Assembly: GCF_000328705.1 (NCBI RefSeq)
Contig: NC_019673.1
Location: forward strand, 9,125,501-9,189,500
Length of the DNA stretch: 64,000 bases
From: Saccharothrix espanaensis DSM 44229
Lineage (GTDB): Bacteria; Actinomycetota; Actinomycetes; Mycobacteriales; Pseudonocardiaceae
Reading direction: 5' to 3'
Shown here: one piece after another, positions 36,714 through 45,391 of the stretch
Numbering within the stretch: position 1 is the stretch's first letter
Layout of the letters: each line of letters starts with the position of its first letter
Notes under the pieces: generated by a model
The model's input: the letters and a program-made list of their open reading frames with translations, nothing else
What the model was told of the DNA's origin: nothing
Databases searched by the model: none
Position numbers and translations under genes: made by a program

Positions 36714-39062
36714 CTAGCCGGCGGGCGGCGGGGCCTCGCAGACGATCTTCGGCGACGGGTCGTAGCGCACCGTGTTGGACTCCGAGCGGGACTGGCCGGT
36801 GCGGCGGTCCTTGATCGTCCGGGTGTCGGTGACCGTGAAGCCCCGCGCGCCGGCGCTGGCCACGCACGGCGTGGTGCTCTTCTTGATCTCCTGCGGGTCG
36901 GTGAAGTTCGACTGCTCGCTGGTGGAGCCGCTGACGTCGTAGTTCTTGGTGCCCCACAGGACGATCTTGATCGTGGACGGCGTCCAGATGGTCTGGATCG
37001 CGATGCCCGTGTCGTCCGGGTTGGTGAACTTGATGTCGATCAGGCTGTTGCCCGCGCCGTCCATGAACACCGTGGCCTCGCGGCCGGCCGGGTAGCGCGA
37101 GATCCAGTAGCTGTGCTCCTTGTGGCCCGCGTCCTTCATGCCCGCGTGGTAGCCCGCGTTGTACAGCGTGGTGGCGAACTGCGAGATGCCGCCGCCGACC
37201 GCCCGGCCCGGCGCGCCGTTCTCGATGATGCCCGCCTCGACGTAGCCCTGCGCGGTGCCGCGCGGGCCGGTGTACTCGTTGAGCGAGAAGGTCTCGCCGG
37301 GCTTCACGATCGCGCCGTTCACCTTCTCCGCGACGACCCGGATGTTGGTGCCCGAGTCGCCGGCGAAGCCGCCGGTCTGGAACTCGCCGACGACCTCCTT
37401 GATGCCCATCTTGTTCGCCTGCTCGGTGGTGACCTTGGCGGGCGTGTGCTTGTACTCCGCCTTGATCTCGCGCTTGTCCGCGCTCTTGAGCACGTCGAGG
37501 AAGGTCGCCAGGGACTTCTCCCAGTCCACGCCCAGGCCGTCCACCGACTCCTTCACGGTGGGCCGGCCGCCGTCGAACACGATCTCGGCGTCCTTGCCCT
37601 CCTTCTCGGTGGCCTTGAGCTGCGGGCCGGCGGCCTCGACCACCTTGTTGTTGTCCACCTTGGCGGTCAGCCCGCCGTCCTCGGCGGGCTCGAACGCCAG
37701 GGTGGTGGCCAGCTGCTCGGGCGTCAGGGTCGCGTCCTTGCCCTCGCCCTTGATCACCACCGGCGCGGCGACGGCCGGCTTGCCGACCTCGTCGAGCGCC
37801 TTCGCGACGCCTTCCTTGGTGGTCTTCACCGGGGTGGTGCCGACCGGCAGGTCGATCGTCCCGCCGTCGGCCCAGGACGCCAGCAGCTTCTCCGACGCGG
37901 CCGGCACGTCGAGCTTCTGGCCCTGCTTCGGGTCGACCGCGACGGCGTTCGCGCCCTCGAAGCGGATGGTGCCCTCGGCCGGGTCGTGGTCGGTCTTGGC
38001 GCGCAGCGCCTCCAGCGCGGCGGTCAGCTTGGCGCTGTCGCTGCTGGTCGCGATGCCGACCTCGCGGGAGGTGAAGAACGAGGTCACCCGGGTGACCGGG
38101 GACAGCGGCTGGTCGCCGGCGCGGTCCAGGGTGGCGTTCCAGTCCAGTTCCAGCCCGGCGGACTTCGGGTCGAACTCGGTGGCCACGTCGCCGGCCTGGG
38201 TCTTCACCGGCTGGGCCAGCCGCGGGCCGATCTGGTCGCGCAGCTTCTGCTCGGCGGCGCTGTGGCTGAGCCCGCCGACGTCCACGCCGGCCACGCTCAC
38301 GCCGCGCGGCACGTTCCCGCTGGACAGCGCGATGTCGGCGCCGTAGAGCACGGCCAGGAAGCCGAGCACGCTCGCCGCGACGATGATCAGCTTGCGGCGG
38401 CTCTTGCGGCGCTGGTCGGTCTCCTCGGCGTCGGTCTGCTCGTCAACCATCACCGGGCCGAGCACGGTCGCCTCGGGCTCGGACACCGGCGTGGCGAAGA
38501 CCGTGGTCTCCTCCGACGGCTTCGGGTTGCGCGGGTTGCCGACCGGCGACCTCTCGGCGGGCACCTGGCCGGCCGGGGCCTGACTTGCGGGGCCTTGACC
38601 TGCGGGGTTCTGGCCGGTGGGGCCCTGATTTGCGGGGTTCTGACCTGCGGGGATCTGGCCGGCGGCGAACGCGCGGGTGGCGTCGACCGCCGGGATCGCG
38701 CGGGTCTCCTCGGCGGGCGGGACCGCGGGCCGGGCCGGCTCGGCCAGGCGCGCGGGCTCGGCGGGCGGGGTCGGCTGGTGCGCGCTCGTCTCGGCCGGCG
38801 GCGTGAGGTTGCGGGTCGACTCGTCGGACAGGATCCGGGTCGCGTCCGACGGCGGCACGGTGCGGACCGTCGGCGCGGCCGACGGCCCGGTGGGCTCGTC
38901 CGGCTCCTCCTGCGGCCAGGCGTCCTCGGTCGGCCAGGCGGCCTCCTGCACCGAGGACGCGGCGATCTGCGTCGTGCGCTCCGAAGCGGTGCCCGACGGG
39001 CGGACGGGCTCGAAGGCCCTCGTCCGCTCAGCGTCGTACTCCGGTCGCTGGTTCTCCGGCAC
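36714..39062 (-). CDS. VanW-family protein with disordered N-terminus
   Basis: A 782-residue membrane protein. Residues 1-215 are disordered and cytoplasmic, with many Thr-centred repeats (ERTRAFEPV, DATRILSD, DATRAFAAG, ETTVFATP). A membrane helix follows (LIIVAASVLGFLAVLYGADIAL, about 220-241). The extracellular part has peptidoglycan-binding-type 4 domains and then a VanW domain with GETFSLNEYTGPRGTAQGY and GGGISQFATTLYNAGYHAG. The family is probably involved in cell-wall structure. A 15-bp in-frame repeat around 38581-38660 encodes GQNPA/GQGPT units. GTG 39062 has an AGAGGGGGA site. Confidence 0.85.
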   Translation of the reverse strand: MPENQRPEYDAERTRAFEPVRPSGTASERTTQIAASSVQEAAWPTEDAWPQEEPDEPTGPSAAPTVRTVPPSDATRILSDESTRNLTPPAETSAHQPTPPAEPARLAEPARPAVPPAEETRAIPAVDATRAFAAGQIPAGQNPANQGPTGQNPAGQGPASQAPAGQVPAERSPVGNPRNPKPSEETTVFATPVSEPEATVLGPVMVDEQTDAEETDQRRKSRRKLIIVAASVLGFLAVLYGADIALSSGNVPRGVSVAGVDVGGLSHSAAEQKLRDQIGPRLAQPVKTQAGDVATEFDPKSAGLELDWNATLDRAGDQPLSPVTRVTSFFTSREVGIATSSDSAKLTAALEALRAKTDHDPAEGTIRFEGANAVAVDPKQGQKLDVPAASEKLLASWADGGTIDLPVGTTPVKTTKEGVAKALDEVGKPAVAAPVVIKGEGKDATLTPEQLATTLAFEPAEDGGLTAKVDNNKVVEAAGPQLKATEKEGKDAEIVFDGGRPTVKESVDGLGVDWEKSLATFLDVLKSADKREIKAEYKHTPAKVTTEQANKMGIKEVVGEFQTGGFAGDSGTNIRVVAEKVNGAIVKPGETFSLNEYTGPRGTAQGYVEAGIIENGAPGRAVGGGISQFATTLYNAGYHAGMKDAGHKEHSYWISRYPAGREATVFMDGAGNSLIDIKFTNPDDTGIAIQTIWTPSTIKIVLWGTKNYDVSGSTSEQSNFTDPQEIKKSTTPCVASAGARGFTVTDTRTIKDRRTGQSRSESNTVRYDPSPKIVCEAPPPAG

Positions 39063-39141
39063 CGCTCCCCCTCTTGCCTATCCGCAAGTTCCCGGGACTG
39101 CTTACCCGACCGGCGTCACGCGTCGATCACTTCTGGGTCGA

Positions 39142-39462
39142 TCAGAGGTAAAGGCCGGTTCCGTGGTCCGACCGCTCGCTCGCGATCGCGTGCACGTCCC
39201 GCTCCCGCAGCACGAGGTAGGTCGAACCCTGCACCTCGACCTCGTACTGGTCCTCCGGGTTGAACAGCACCCGGTCGCCGACCTTCACGTGCCGCACGTT
39301 CGTACCGACGCCGTGGACGTCGCCCCAGGCCAGACGCTTGGCCATCTGCGCGGTCGCCGGGATCACGATGCCGCCGCTGCTGCGGCGCTCACCGTCCTCC
39401 GGCGAGATCCGCACCATGACGCGGTCGTGCAGCATCTGGATCTCAAGCTTGACATCGGGCAC
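39142..39462 (-). CDS. GroES-like (Cpn10) co-chaperonin homologue
   Basis: A 106-residue protein with the Cpn10 fold pattern: MLHDRVMVRISPEDGERRSS at the N-terminus, the mobile-loop GGIVIPATAQ, KVGDRVLFNPEDQYEVEVQG, and a C-terminal extension (SERSDHGTGLYL). No groEL is near. It resembles the actinobacterial stand-alone GroES paralogues; the partner is unknown. GTG 39462 follows TAGACT and 6 bases, which fits a leaderless transcript. It lies between VanW and the thioredoxin-NHL gene. Confidence 0.82.
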   Translation of the reverse strand: MPDVKLEIQMLHDRVMVRISPEDGERRSSGGIVIPATAQMAKRLAWGDVHGVGTNVRHVKVGDRVLFNPEDQYEVEVQGSTYLVLRERDVHAIASERSDHGTGLYL

Positions 39463-39483
39463 CAGCAGAGTCTACGTGCCGCG

Positions 39484-41313
39484 TCAGACACCCTCGTCCA
39501 GACCGCCCATCATCAGGGGCAGCCGGTGGGGGCCGGCCGCACTGATGCGGATCGGCACGCCCCAGTCCTGGCGGGTGAGCTTGCACACCGGGTGCTCCAC
39601 GGACGGGTCGTCGGTGCAGCTCGCGGCCTGCGCGACGACGTGCAGCACGCCCTCGGTGAAGCCCTCCGCGATGCGCAGCGACCGGGTCAGGTCGGTGCCC
39701 ACGCCCGCGCCGCCGACCAGCAGCTCCGGCGGCGAGCTGGTGACCTCCAGGCGGGTCGACGGGCCGTAGCGGTCGTCGAGCTTGGTGCCGGCCGGCGGCG
39801 TGAACACCACGCTGAGCTCCAGGTCGCCGGGGGCGAGCACGGTCGGCGGGCGGCGCACCTTGTGGGCCTCGCCGAGCACCTGCGTGCCGGGGGCGACCGG
39901 CCGGTCCAGGCGGTGCGCGGCGGAGGCCACGACGACCAGTTCGCCGTCCAGGAAGAGCACGTCGGACGGCTCGGCCAGGTCGGTCGCGAGCGTGCCGACC
40001 TCGCCGGTGGCCGGGTCGTAGCGGCGGACCGCGCCGTTGTAGGTGTCCGCGATCGCGACCGAGCCGTCCGGCAGCACGGCCACGCCCAGCGGGTGCTGGA
40101 GGAGCGCCTGGTCGGCGTCGCCGTCCCGGTGGCCGAAGTCGAACAGGCCCTTGCCCACGGCGGTGCGCACCTGTCCGTCTTCCAGGTAGCGCAGGGCGGA
40201 GGTCTCGGAGTCGACCAGCCACAGCCGGTCGCCGGCCGCCGCCAGGCCCGAGGTCTGGGCGAAGAACGCCTCGGCGAACGGCCCGTCGCTCAACCCTTCG
40301 ACCGTGGTACCCGCGAACCGTTCCAGCCGGTCCTCGGCGGGGTTGAACAGGCCGAGCGTGTGGTTGCCGGCCAGCGCGATGACGACCCCGCCCGCCGGCT
40401 CCCACCAGGCGACGTCCCACGGGCTGGTGAGCGGGATGTCGAGCGCGGGGCCGTCGGTCTCCCCACCCCGCCACTGCTCGCCGGTGCCCGCAACGGTGGT
40501 GACCTCGCCGGTGTCGAGGTTCAGGCCGCGCAGCAGGTGGTTGACGGTGTCGGCGACGACCACGTGGTAGCCGACGCGCGCGGCGACCTCCGCGGGCAGC
40601 AGCGCGAGCCCGGCAGGCTCCGAGAAGCTGGGGTTCAGCCCGTCGCGGCGCCCCCGCTCGCCGGTGCCGATCCGGCGCAGGGCGGTCTCGCCGTCGGTGT
40701 CCAGCTCGACCAGGCGGTGGTGGGCGGAGTCGCTGACCAGGATCGTGCCGGAGGGCGTGAGCAGCGCCTTGGCCGGGAAGCGCAACTCGGTGTCGGCCGG
40801 GGCGGGCGGCACGTACGGGCCGTCGCCGCGGTGCAGCGTGCCCTTGGCGTCGTGCTCCTCGACCAGTTCGGCGACGATCTGGCGCAGCGCGTCGACGTGC
40901 CCCTCGCCGGCGGCGACGTGCACGACGTAGCCCTCGGGGTCGACCAGGACGAGCGTCGGCCAGGCTTTGACGGCGTAGTTCTGCCAGGTGGTGAGCTCCG
41001 GGTCGTCCAGGACGGGGTGGTGCACCCCGTAGCGCTCGACGGCGTCCGCGAGCGCCTCGGCGTCCGCTTCGTGCACGAACTTCGGCGAGTGGACGCCGAT
41101 CGTGACCAGGACGTCGGCGAACTCGGCTTCCAGCGGGCGCAGCTCGTCCAGGACGTGCAGGCAGTTGATGCAGCAGAAGGTCCAAAAGTCCAACAGGACG
41201 ACCTTGCCCCGCAACTCCTTGAGGCTGATGTCTCGCCCACCGGTGTTCAACCAGCTCCGACCGACCAGTTCGGGGGCGCGGACACGGGCACGGCGTCGAT
41301 GAGCGGTCGTCAC
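39484..41313 (-). CDS. Thioredoxin-like/NHL-repeat protein
   Basis: About 609 residues from GTG 41313. The N-terminal 150 residues are a TlpA/thioredoxin-like domain with active site DFWTFCCINCLHVLDEL (C-x-x-C: C-I-N-C) and KAWPTLVLVDPEG. Residues about 190-480 are NHL beta-propeller repeats (PAGLALLPAEV, LVSDSAHHRLVELD, VAIADTYNGAVRRYD). A beta domain closes the protein. There is no signal peptide, so it is predicted cytosolic. The family is common in bacteria with unknown substrate. An alternative start is ATG 41376. Confidence 0.82.
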   Translation of the reverse strand: MTTAHRRRARVRAPELVGRSWLNTGGRDISLKELRGKVVLLDFWTFCCINCLHVLDELRPLEAEFADVLVTIGVHSPKFVHEADAEALADAVERYGVHHPVLDDPELTTWQNYAVKAWPTLVLVDPEGYVVHVAAGEGHVDALRQIVAELVEEHDAKGTLHRGDGPYVPPAPADTELRFPAKALLTPSGTILVSDSAHHRLVELDTDGETALRRIGTGERGRRDGLNPSFSEPAGLALLPAEVAARVGYHVVVADTVNHLLRGLNLDTGEVTTVAGTGEQWRGGETDGPALDIPLTSPWDVAWWEPAGGVVIALAGNHTLGLFNPAEDRLERFAGTTVEGLSDGPFAEAFFAQTSGLAAAGDRLWLVDSETSALRYLEDGQVRTAVGKGLFDFGHRDGDADQALLQHPLGVAVLPDGSVAIADTYNGAVRRYDPATGEVGTLATDLAEPSDVLFLDGELVVVASAAHRLDRPVAPGTQVLGEAHKVRRPPTVLAPGDLELSVVFTPPAGTKLDDRYGPSTRLEVTSSPPELLVGGAGVGTDLTRSLRIAEGFTEGVLHVVAQAASCTDDPSVEHPVCKLTRQDWGVPIRISAAGPHRLPLMMGGLDEGV

Positions 41314-41411
41314 GTCCGGAGTCAACAACAGTTCAAGGGATCGGTGTTCCGAGGTCCACCATGTGGGCGAAACCATCGTTCGTTTCGTTCGTTTCGAGCT
41401 ACGATCGCGGT

Positions 41412-41894
41412 ATGACGACAAGCGTTGAGGAACGGACGGTGCTGCCACCCGCGCATCCGGAGAGCCTGTCGCCGTGGGTCACGGCGCTGTCCCGGACGGG
41501 CGATGACGCCGCAGTGCTCGTCGGCCCCGACGGAACGCGGTTGGCCCTGCCCCTTGAGGTGTTCGAAGTGTTGCGCGACGTCGTGACGGCCATGTCCCAA
41601 GGGTTGGCCATCACTGTCGCACCCCAGCACACCGTGCTCACGACGAGCGAAGCCGCGCACCTGCTCGGGGTCTCCCGGCCGACCCTGGTGCGCCTGCTCG
41701 AAGCGGGGGAGATCCCCCACGACAAGCCCAACCGCCACCGCCGGGTCAGGCTCGCGGACCTGCTCGCTTATCAGGCACGTACGCGCCGAGCCCGCTCTGC
41801 CGACCTGGACCAAATGGTGCGGGACGGCGAAGAGGGTGGGCTCTACGATCTCCCGCTCGACGCACCGGTCGAGCGACTGCCGGTAGACAAGTGA
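41412..41894 (+). CDS. Excisionase-type HTH protein, likely antitoxin
   Basis: A 160-residue protein with a central MerR/excisionase-type HTH (LTTSEAAHLLGVSRPTLVRLLEAGEIPH and HRRVRLADLLAYQ, residues 77-118). The N-terminal part resembles the toxin-binding region of such antitoxins. ATG 41412 follows TACGAT and 6 bases, so it is probably leaderless. Upstream there are two direct copies of CGTTCGTTT (about 41378-41396), possible binding sites for autoregulation. The PIN-domain gene follows, in the same reading frame. Confidence 0.8.
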   Translation: MTTSVEERTVLPPAHPESLSPWVTALSRTGDDAAVLVGPDGTRLALPLEVFEVLRDVVTAMSQGLAITVAPQHTVLTTSEAAHLLGVSRPTLVRLLEAGEIPHDKPNRHRRVRLADLLAYQARTRRARSADLDQMVRDGEEGGLYDLPLDAPVERLPVDK

Positions 41895-41897
41895 GCC

Positions 41898-42461
41898 TTG
41901 TTCTCAGCGTTCTTCGACACCTGCGTGCTGTTCAAGCCCTACCTGCGCGACACGATCCTGAGCATCGCCGAAGCCGGTCTCTACCGCCCGCTGTGGTCGA
42001 CGGGCGTCCTGGAAGAACTCGAACGCAACCTGCTTGAGCGCGGAGTGACCGGACCCCAGGTCCGGCACCTCCGCAACCAGTTGGGAGTCGTGTTCCCGGG
42101 AGCAGAAGTGACCGGCTACACCGACTTGATCGACGCGATGACCAACGACCCGAAGGACCGGCACGTGCTCGCGGCTGCGATTCGTGGTGGCGCAGAGGTC
42201 TTGGTGACGGAGAACCTCAAGGACTTCCCTGCGTCGTCGATGCAGCGCTACGACATCGAAGCCGTTCACCCGGACGTCTTCTTGCTGGACCAGTTGGACC
42301 TCGCCCCACGAACTGTGCACAAGGCGTTGCGGACCCAGGTGTCGCGCTACCGGCACTCGCCGCGGTCCGTCGGCGAACTGCTCGACATCCTGACGAACGA
42401 CAGCCATGCCTGCAGGGAGTTCGCGGCTGCCTGTCGCCGAGACACCATGTGGAGAAGTTGA
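41898..42461 (+). CDS. PIN-domain toxin
   Basis: A 187-residue PIN-domain protein. Acidic residues of the nuclease site are visible: FFDTCVLFKP (D7), ELERNLLER (E near 43), NDPKDRHVLAAAI (D near 92) and ENLKDFPAS (D near 114). PIN toxins cleave RNA. TTG 41898 is the only start close to the beginning of the domain; it follows the antitoxin TGA after one codon (GCC) in the same frame, so it probably depends on reinitiation. The protein is longer than VapC and belongs to the PIN_3-like group, known in HTH/PIN pairs. Confidence 0.8.
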   Translation: MFSAFFDTCVLFKPYLRDTILSIAEAGLYRPLWSTGVLEELERNLLERGVTGPQVRHLRNQLGVVFPGAEVTGYTDLIDAMTNDPKDRHVLAAAIRGGAEVLVTENLKDFPASSMQRYDIEAVHPDVFLLDQLDLAPRTVHKALRTQVSRYRHSPRSVGELLDILTNDSHACREFAAACRRDTMWRS

Positions 42462-42686
42462 CGTACTGGCAGCACACGATTCGGAGAACCAGCAGGACGA
42501 CCTCGCCGCGCACCTCCCCGCAACAGGTGGTCGGGAGCCGGGTTGCCGATGAACTCCCACACCACGCGTGCGCGTCCTGCGTGGACGACCAGGCGGTTGA
42601 CGTCGTCCGCTGGGTCGGCCACCCACTTCCGGTCCTCGGGGACGTCTTCCGGGTCGTGGATCTTCCCAGTCGCGGGGGAAGCCCAT
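42460..42686 (-). pseudogene. Frameshifted small gene
   Basis: On the minus strand, an ATG at 42686 with an AAGGAG site begins MGFPRDWED. The sense then moves to a second frame (DPEDVPEDRKWVADPADDVN, then RLVVHAGRARVVWEFIGNPA) and near 42520 to a third (GEVRGEVVLLVLRIVCCQYV). Each stretch looks coding in its own frame. Joining them gives a single small protein. The family is not recognised. The rest of 42462-42892 shows no other gene. Confidence 0.5.
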
Positions 42687-42892
42687 CGGCTCCTTCGGCG
42701 GCGCTGCGCGGGTTGGGCTGCGTTGGGCCGAAGCGATTGCGGTGGCCGAAGGGTTCGGGGTTGCGGGATTCGCGTCCTGAACGGCCGGTGCGAAGCACGG
42801 GTGTGCGGGGGCCGGCGGGCGACGTGTGAACGAGCTTGGCGACGCGGCGGGTGAAAGCGGCGGCGTGGCGGGGAAAGGGACGGGTGCGACGG

Positions 42893-43267
42893 TCAGCGGA
42901 CCGAGCGGGGGCCCAGGACTGACGCGCCCAGGTCGGTGACGCGGCGGCGGAGTTCGCGGTCGGCGGTGACGACTGCGGTGGGGCGGCCGGGGGCTTCGGC
43001 GCGGACCACGTCGACTATCGCGTCGTCGCCGGAGGACGTGGCGGAGACCACACGGACGCCGGGTATCGACTGCACGTGGCGGGCTTTGCCCTCCACCACC
43101 AGGACCACCTCCAGCGGTCCTTCGGCGAACCCGGACAGGCCCTGCTCACCCACTCCCACCAGGGAGTTCCGCAGTCTTTCGGCCGCTGCGGCACGGTCGC
43201 GCCACCAGCCGTCGGGCACCGATCCGATGACATTTGCGGCGTCAACCACCAAGAGCGGGAGGCTCAT
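42893..43267 (-). CDS. NYN/PIN-like domain protein
   Basis: A 124-residue protein: LLVVDAANVIGSVPDGWW at the N-terminus (first Asp and N of the NYN nuclease fold), VLVVEGKARHV, SSGDDAIVDVV (second Asp pair) and AVVTADRELRRRV (third Asp). This is the acidic-site layout of YacP-like NYN RNases. It is a single-domain protein, likely active on RNA. ATG 43267 is the only sensible start. It reads away from the small-ORF/hairpin region. Confidence 0.75.
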   Translation of the reverse strand: MSLPLLVVDAANVIGSVPDGWWRDRAAAAERLRNSLVGVGEQGLSGFAEGPLEVVLVVEGKARHVQSIPGVRVVSATSSGDDAIVDVVRAEAPGRPTAVVTADRELRRRVTDLGASVLGPRSVR

Positions 43268-43364
43268 CCGCCCATGCTCTCAGCAAACCCTCAAAAAACT
43301 GTCGTACCCCGGTGGCACCATGGATGGTGTCCATGGGGGACAAGACACATTCAGGGGGATAGTG

Positions 43365-43424
43365 ATGATGAGGCGTGCCCGTAGACAGGACGACACCTGG
43401 ACCGGCTCTGCCACGTCCAAGTAG
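43365..43424 (+). CDS. Candidate 19-residue micropeptide
   Basis: An ATG-ATG pair with AGGGGG exactly 6 bases upstream starts MMRRARRQDDTWTGSATSK, ending in TAG. The peptide is basic at the N-terminus and polar at the C-terminus. There is no recognised homologue. It could be a leader peptide, since a strong hairpin follows about 45 bp downstream, or chance. Confidence 0.3.
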   Translation: MMRRARRQDDTWTGSATSK

Positions 43425-43722
43425 TCCGGACATGTCCTAGCGAGAAGCAGTTCGGGGGAGATATGGGAAACCCCGCGGTGCTGCCAGGTCGGGGGTCCGA
43501 CAGCACCGCGGGGTCACCAGGAACATCGAGACACGATCGTGGACTGTTACACCCCCTACCGAGTGTGACACAGATCACGTTTCAGAACGTCTCGACAATG
43601 GTCGAAGGCCCTGCCGCGCGGGAGGTGCGACAGGGCCTTCGACGTTCCCCCTTCGCCCACACGCGCGAGACGGCGGGGCGTGTACCCGGTGTCGATCGGG
43701 TTGCCGTCTCAGCGCGGAGGTC
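43425..43722. other. Intergenic region with two strong hairpins
   Basis: A 14-bp perfect stem (43470-43483 with 43501-43514, ACCCCGCGGTGCTG, loop 17 bases) and a 13-bp perfect stem (43601-43613 with 43631-43643, GTCGAAGGCCCTG, loop 17). The second looks like a two-way terminator for the 48-residue gene at 43723-43869 and for anything read from the left. An ATG at 43463 with a GGGGGAG site begins a frame that runs through both hairpins and is probably not a gene. Confidence 0.55.
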
Positions 43723-43869
43723 TCAGCGGAGGGTGGTCACCTGGGACTGCGCGATCGCCATCAACTCGTGACGCATCGCCGGGGTCGGCGCCATCTCGAT
43801 CGCGCGGGCGACAGCCTTGCGGTTGCGAGCCTCGACACGACGAGCGCGGAGCTTCGCAGTGAAGTTCAT
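43723..43869 (-). CDS. Conserved-looking 48-residue basic protein
   Basis: A small open frame on the minus strand: MNFTAKLRARRVEARNRKAV, then ARAIEMAPTPAMRHELMAIA, and QSQVTTLR. It has an amphipathic, Arg-rich helix followed by a second helix. This type of small protein is frequent in this group of actinobacteria, from memory. A 4-codon frame (ATG AAC CCC CGA TGA) starts 11 bases upstream and its stop overlaps the start codon in an ATGA. The function is unknown. Confidence 0.65.
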   Translation of the reverse strand: MNFTAKLRARRVEARNRKAVARAIEMAPTPAMRHELMAIAQSQVTTLR

Positions 43870-44095
43870 CGGGGGTTCATCCCTCTCAACGGTGTCTCTC
43901 GGTGGTGTGCCTCAAGTATGCACCCTGCGCACACAGAAAGCACCCGATTATCCGGTGAGGTGGGGCACATACCGATGAATCTCCGGCCGCCACCTGAAGA
44001 GCCCCTACGATTCGCCTGGCAGACACCTACCCGCACAGGACAGCTCGACGATCAACACCCAGCGTGACCGCAGGACCGCGCCGGAGAGTCGGGAA
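43870..44095. promoter_or_regulatory. Promoter region of the 48-residue gene
   Basis: On the minus strand, CATACT near 43914-43919 is a possible -10 and would give a leader of about 40 bases with the overlapping 4-codon ORF. A 30-codon plus-strand frame (43976-44068) is present but has no supporting features. Confidence 0.35.
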
Positions 44096-45289
44096 TCAGT
44101 CCTCGCGCCCCAGCAGGAAGCGCCCGAAGTGCGGCACGGTGAACGCGATCTGGCCCCGCTCCGCGCTGTAGACCAGGCCTTTCTTGATGAGGCTGTCCCG
44201 CGCCGGCGACAGCGACGACGGCTTGCGGCCCAGCTGCTCGGCGACCTGCGCGGTGTTCACGCCCGCGTCCTTGCCGTCGGTCAGCTCCGCCATCGACCGC
44301 AGGTACTCCCGCTCGGCGGGCGTGGCCCGCTCGTAGCGCGACCCGAAGAACCCGACCGCGAGTTCCGCGTCCGCCTCCGGCGCGGCCACCGCCACGTCCA
44401 GCGGCGTGATCGGGTCGGCGGGCGCGGCGTCCCACGCGGCCTTGCCGTAGGCCTGGATGAAGTACGGGTAGCCGCCGGAGGCGTCGAACAGGGCGTCCAG
44501 CGCCTCCTCCGCGATCCCCGCCTCCTCGCGCTCCACCGGCGCGAGCACCGCCCGGTCGGCGTCCTCGCGTGACAGCCGGTCGATCCGCACGTACCGGAAC
44601 AGCCGCTCCGAGTACGACTTCGAGGCCGACAGCACCGCCGGCAGGTGCGGCAGCCCGGCACCGACCACGACCAGCGGCGCGCCCGACTGGGACAGCTCGT
44701 GACAGGCCGCGCACAGCGCCGAGATGTCGTCCGGCGGCACGTCCTGCATCTCGTCGATGAGCAGCGCCACCCCGGTGCCCACGTCCTGCGCCAGCTCCGC
44801 GACCTCGGTGAACAGCTCCACCAGGTCGATCTCGATGTCCCCGGAGTCGGCCCGGCCCTGCGCGGCCGGCACGTCGATGCCCGGCTGCCACCGGTCGCGC
44901 AGCTTCGCGTCGTCCGGGTTGGCGCGCAGCGCGAACGCCTTGAGCACCCCCAGCACGGACTCCACCCGGTCCGGCGCGCGGTGCCGCACGGCCAAGTCCC
45001 GGATCGCCCGGTGCAGCGCGGCCGACAGCGGACGCCGCAGCCCGGCCTCCGGTCGCGCCTCGATCTTGCCCGCGCCCCACCCACGCTTGACCGCCATCGA
45101 CCGCAGTTCGCCGAGCAGCACGGTCTTGCCCACGCCGCGCAGCCCGGTCAGCACGAGGCTGCGCTCCGGCCGGCCGCGCGCCACCCGTTCCAGGACGACG
45201 TCGAACGCGCCGAGTTCCTTGTCCCGTCCGGCGAGTTCGGGCGGGCGCTGCCCCGCGCCGGGGGCGAAGGGATTGCGGACCGGGTCCAT
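44096..45289 (-). CDS. Orc1/archaeal-ATPase-like AAA+ protein
   Basis: A 397-residue AAA+ ATPase with Walker A LTGLRGVGKTVLLGELR (residue 46), Walker B VALLIDEMQDVPPDD (residue 172), sensor-like LVVVGAGLPHLP, and a C-terminal winged helix (VAEQLGRKPSSLSPARDSLIKKGLVYSAERG). This fits the Orc1/archaeal ATPase group found singly in many actinobacteria, with unknown role. ATG 45289 follows TACCGT and 6 bases, so it may be leaderless. The SIMPL gene is divergent. Confidence 0.85.
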   Translation of the reverse strand: MDPVRNPFAPGAGQRPPELAGRDKELGAFDVVLERVARGRPERSLVLTGLRGVGKTVLLGELRSMAVKRGWGAGKIEARPEAGLRRPLSAALHRAIRDLAVRHRAPDRVESVLGVLKAFALRANPDDAKLRDRWQPGIDVPAAQGRADSGDIEIDLVELFTEVAELAQDVGTGVALLIDEMQDVPPDDISALCAACHELSQSGAPLVVVGAGLPHLPAVLSASKSYSERLFRYVRIDRLSREDADRAVLAPVEREEAGIAEEALDALFDASGGYPYFIQAYGKAAWDAAPADPITPLDVAVAAPEADAELAVGFFGSRYERATPAEREYLRSMAELTDGKDAGVNTAQVAEQLGRKPSSLSPARDSLIKKGLVYSAERGQIAFTVPHFGRFLLGRED

Positions 45290-45391
45290 CCTCGGACGGT
45301 ATCGAGGTGTCTAGGGCAGATCCAATACTCAGCGCGTGTCACGGCGTATCGGCGAGTCTAGTGAATTGGCTAGACGTGCTTATCGTTGCGC

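Noticed and set aside
43463-43771. 103-codon frame with good ribosome-binding site
   Set aside because: Runs through two perfect hairpins and over the oppositely oriented 48-residue gene; no coding signature.
43976-44068. 30-codon plus-strand frame
   Set aside because: No ribosome-binding site or promoter, and low support.
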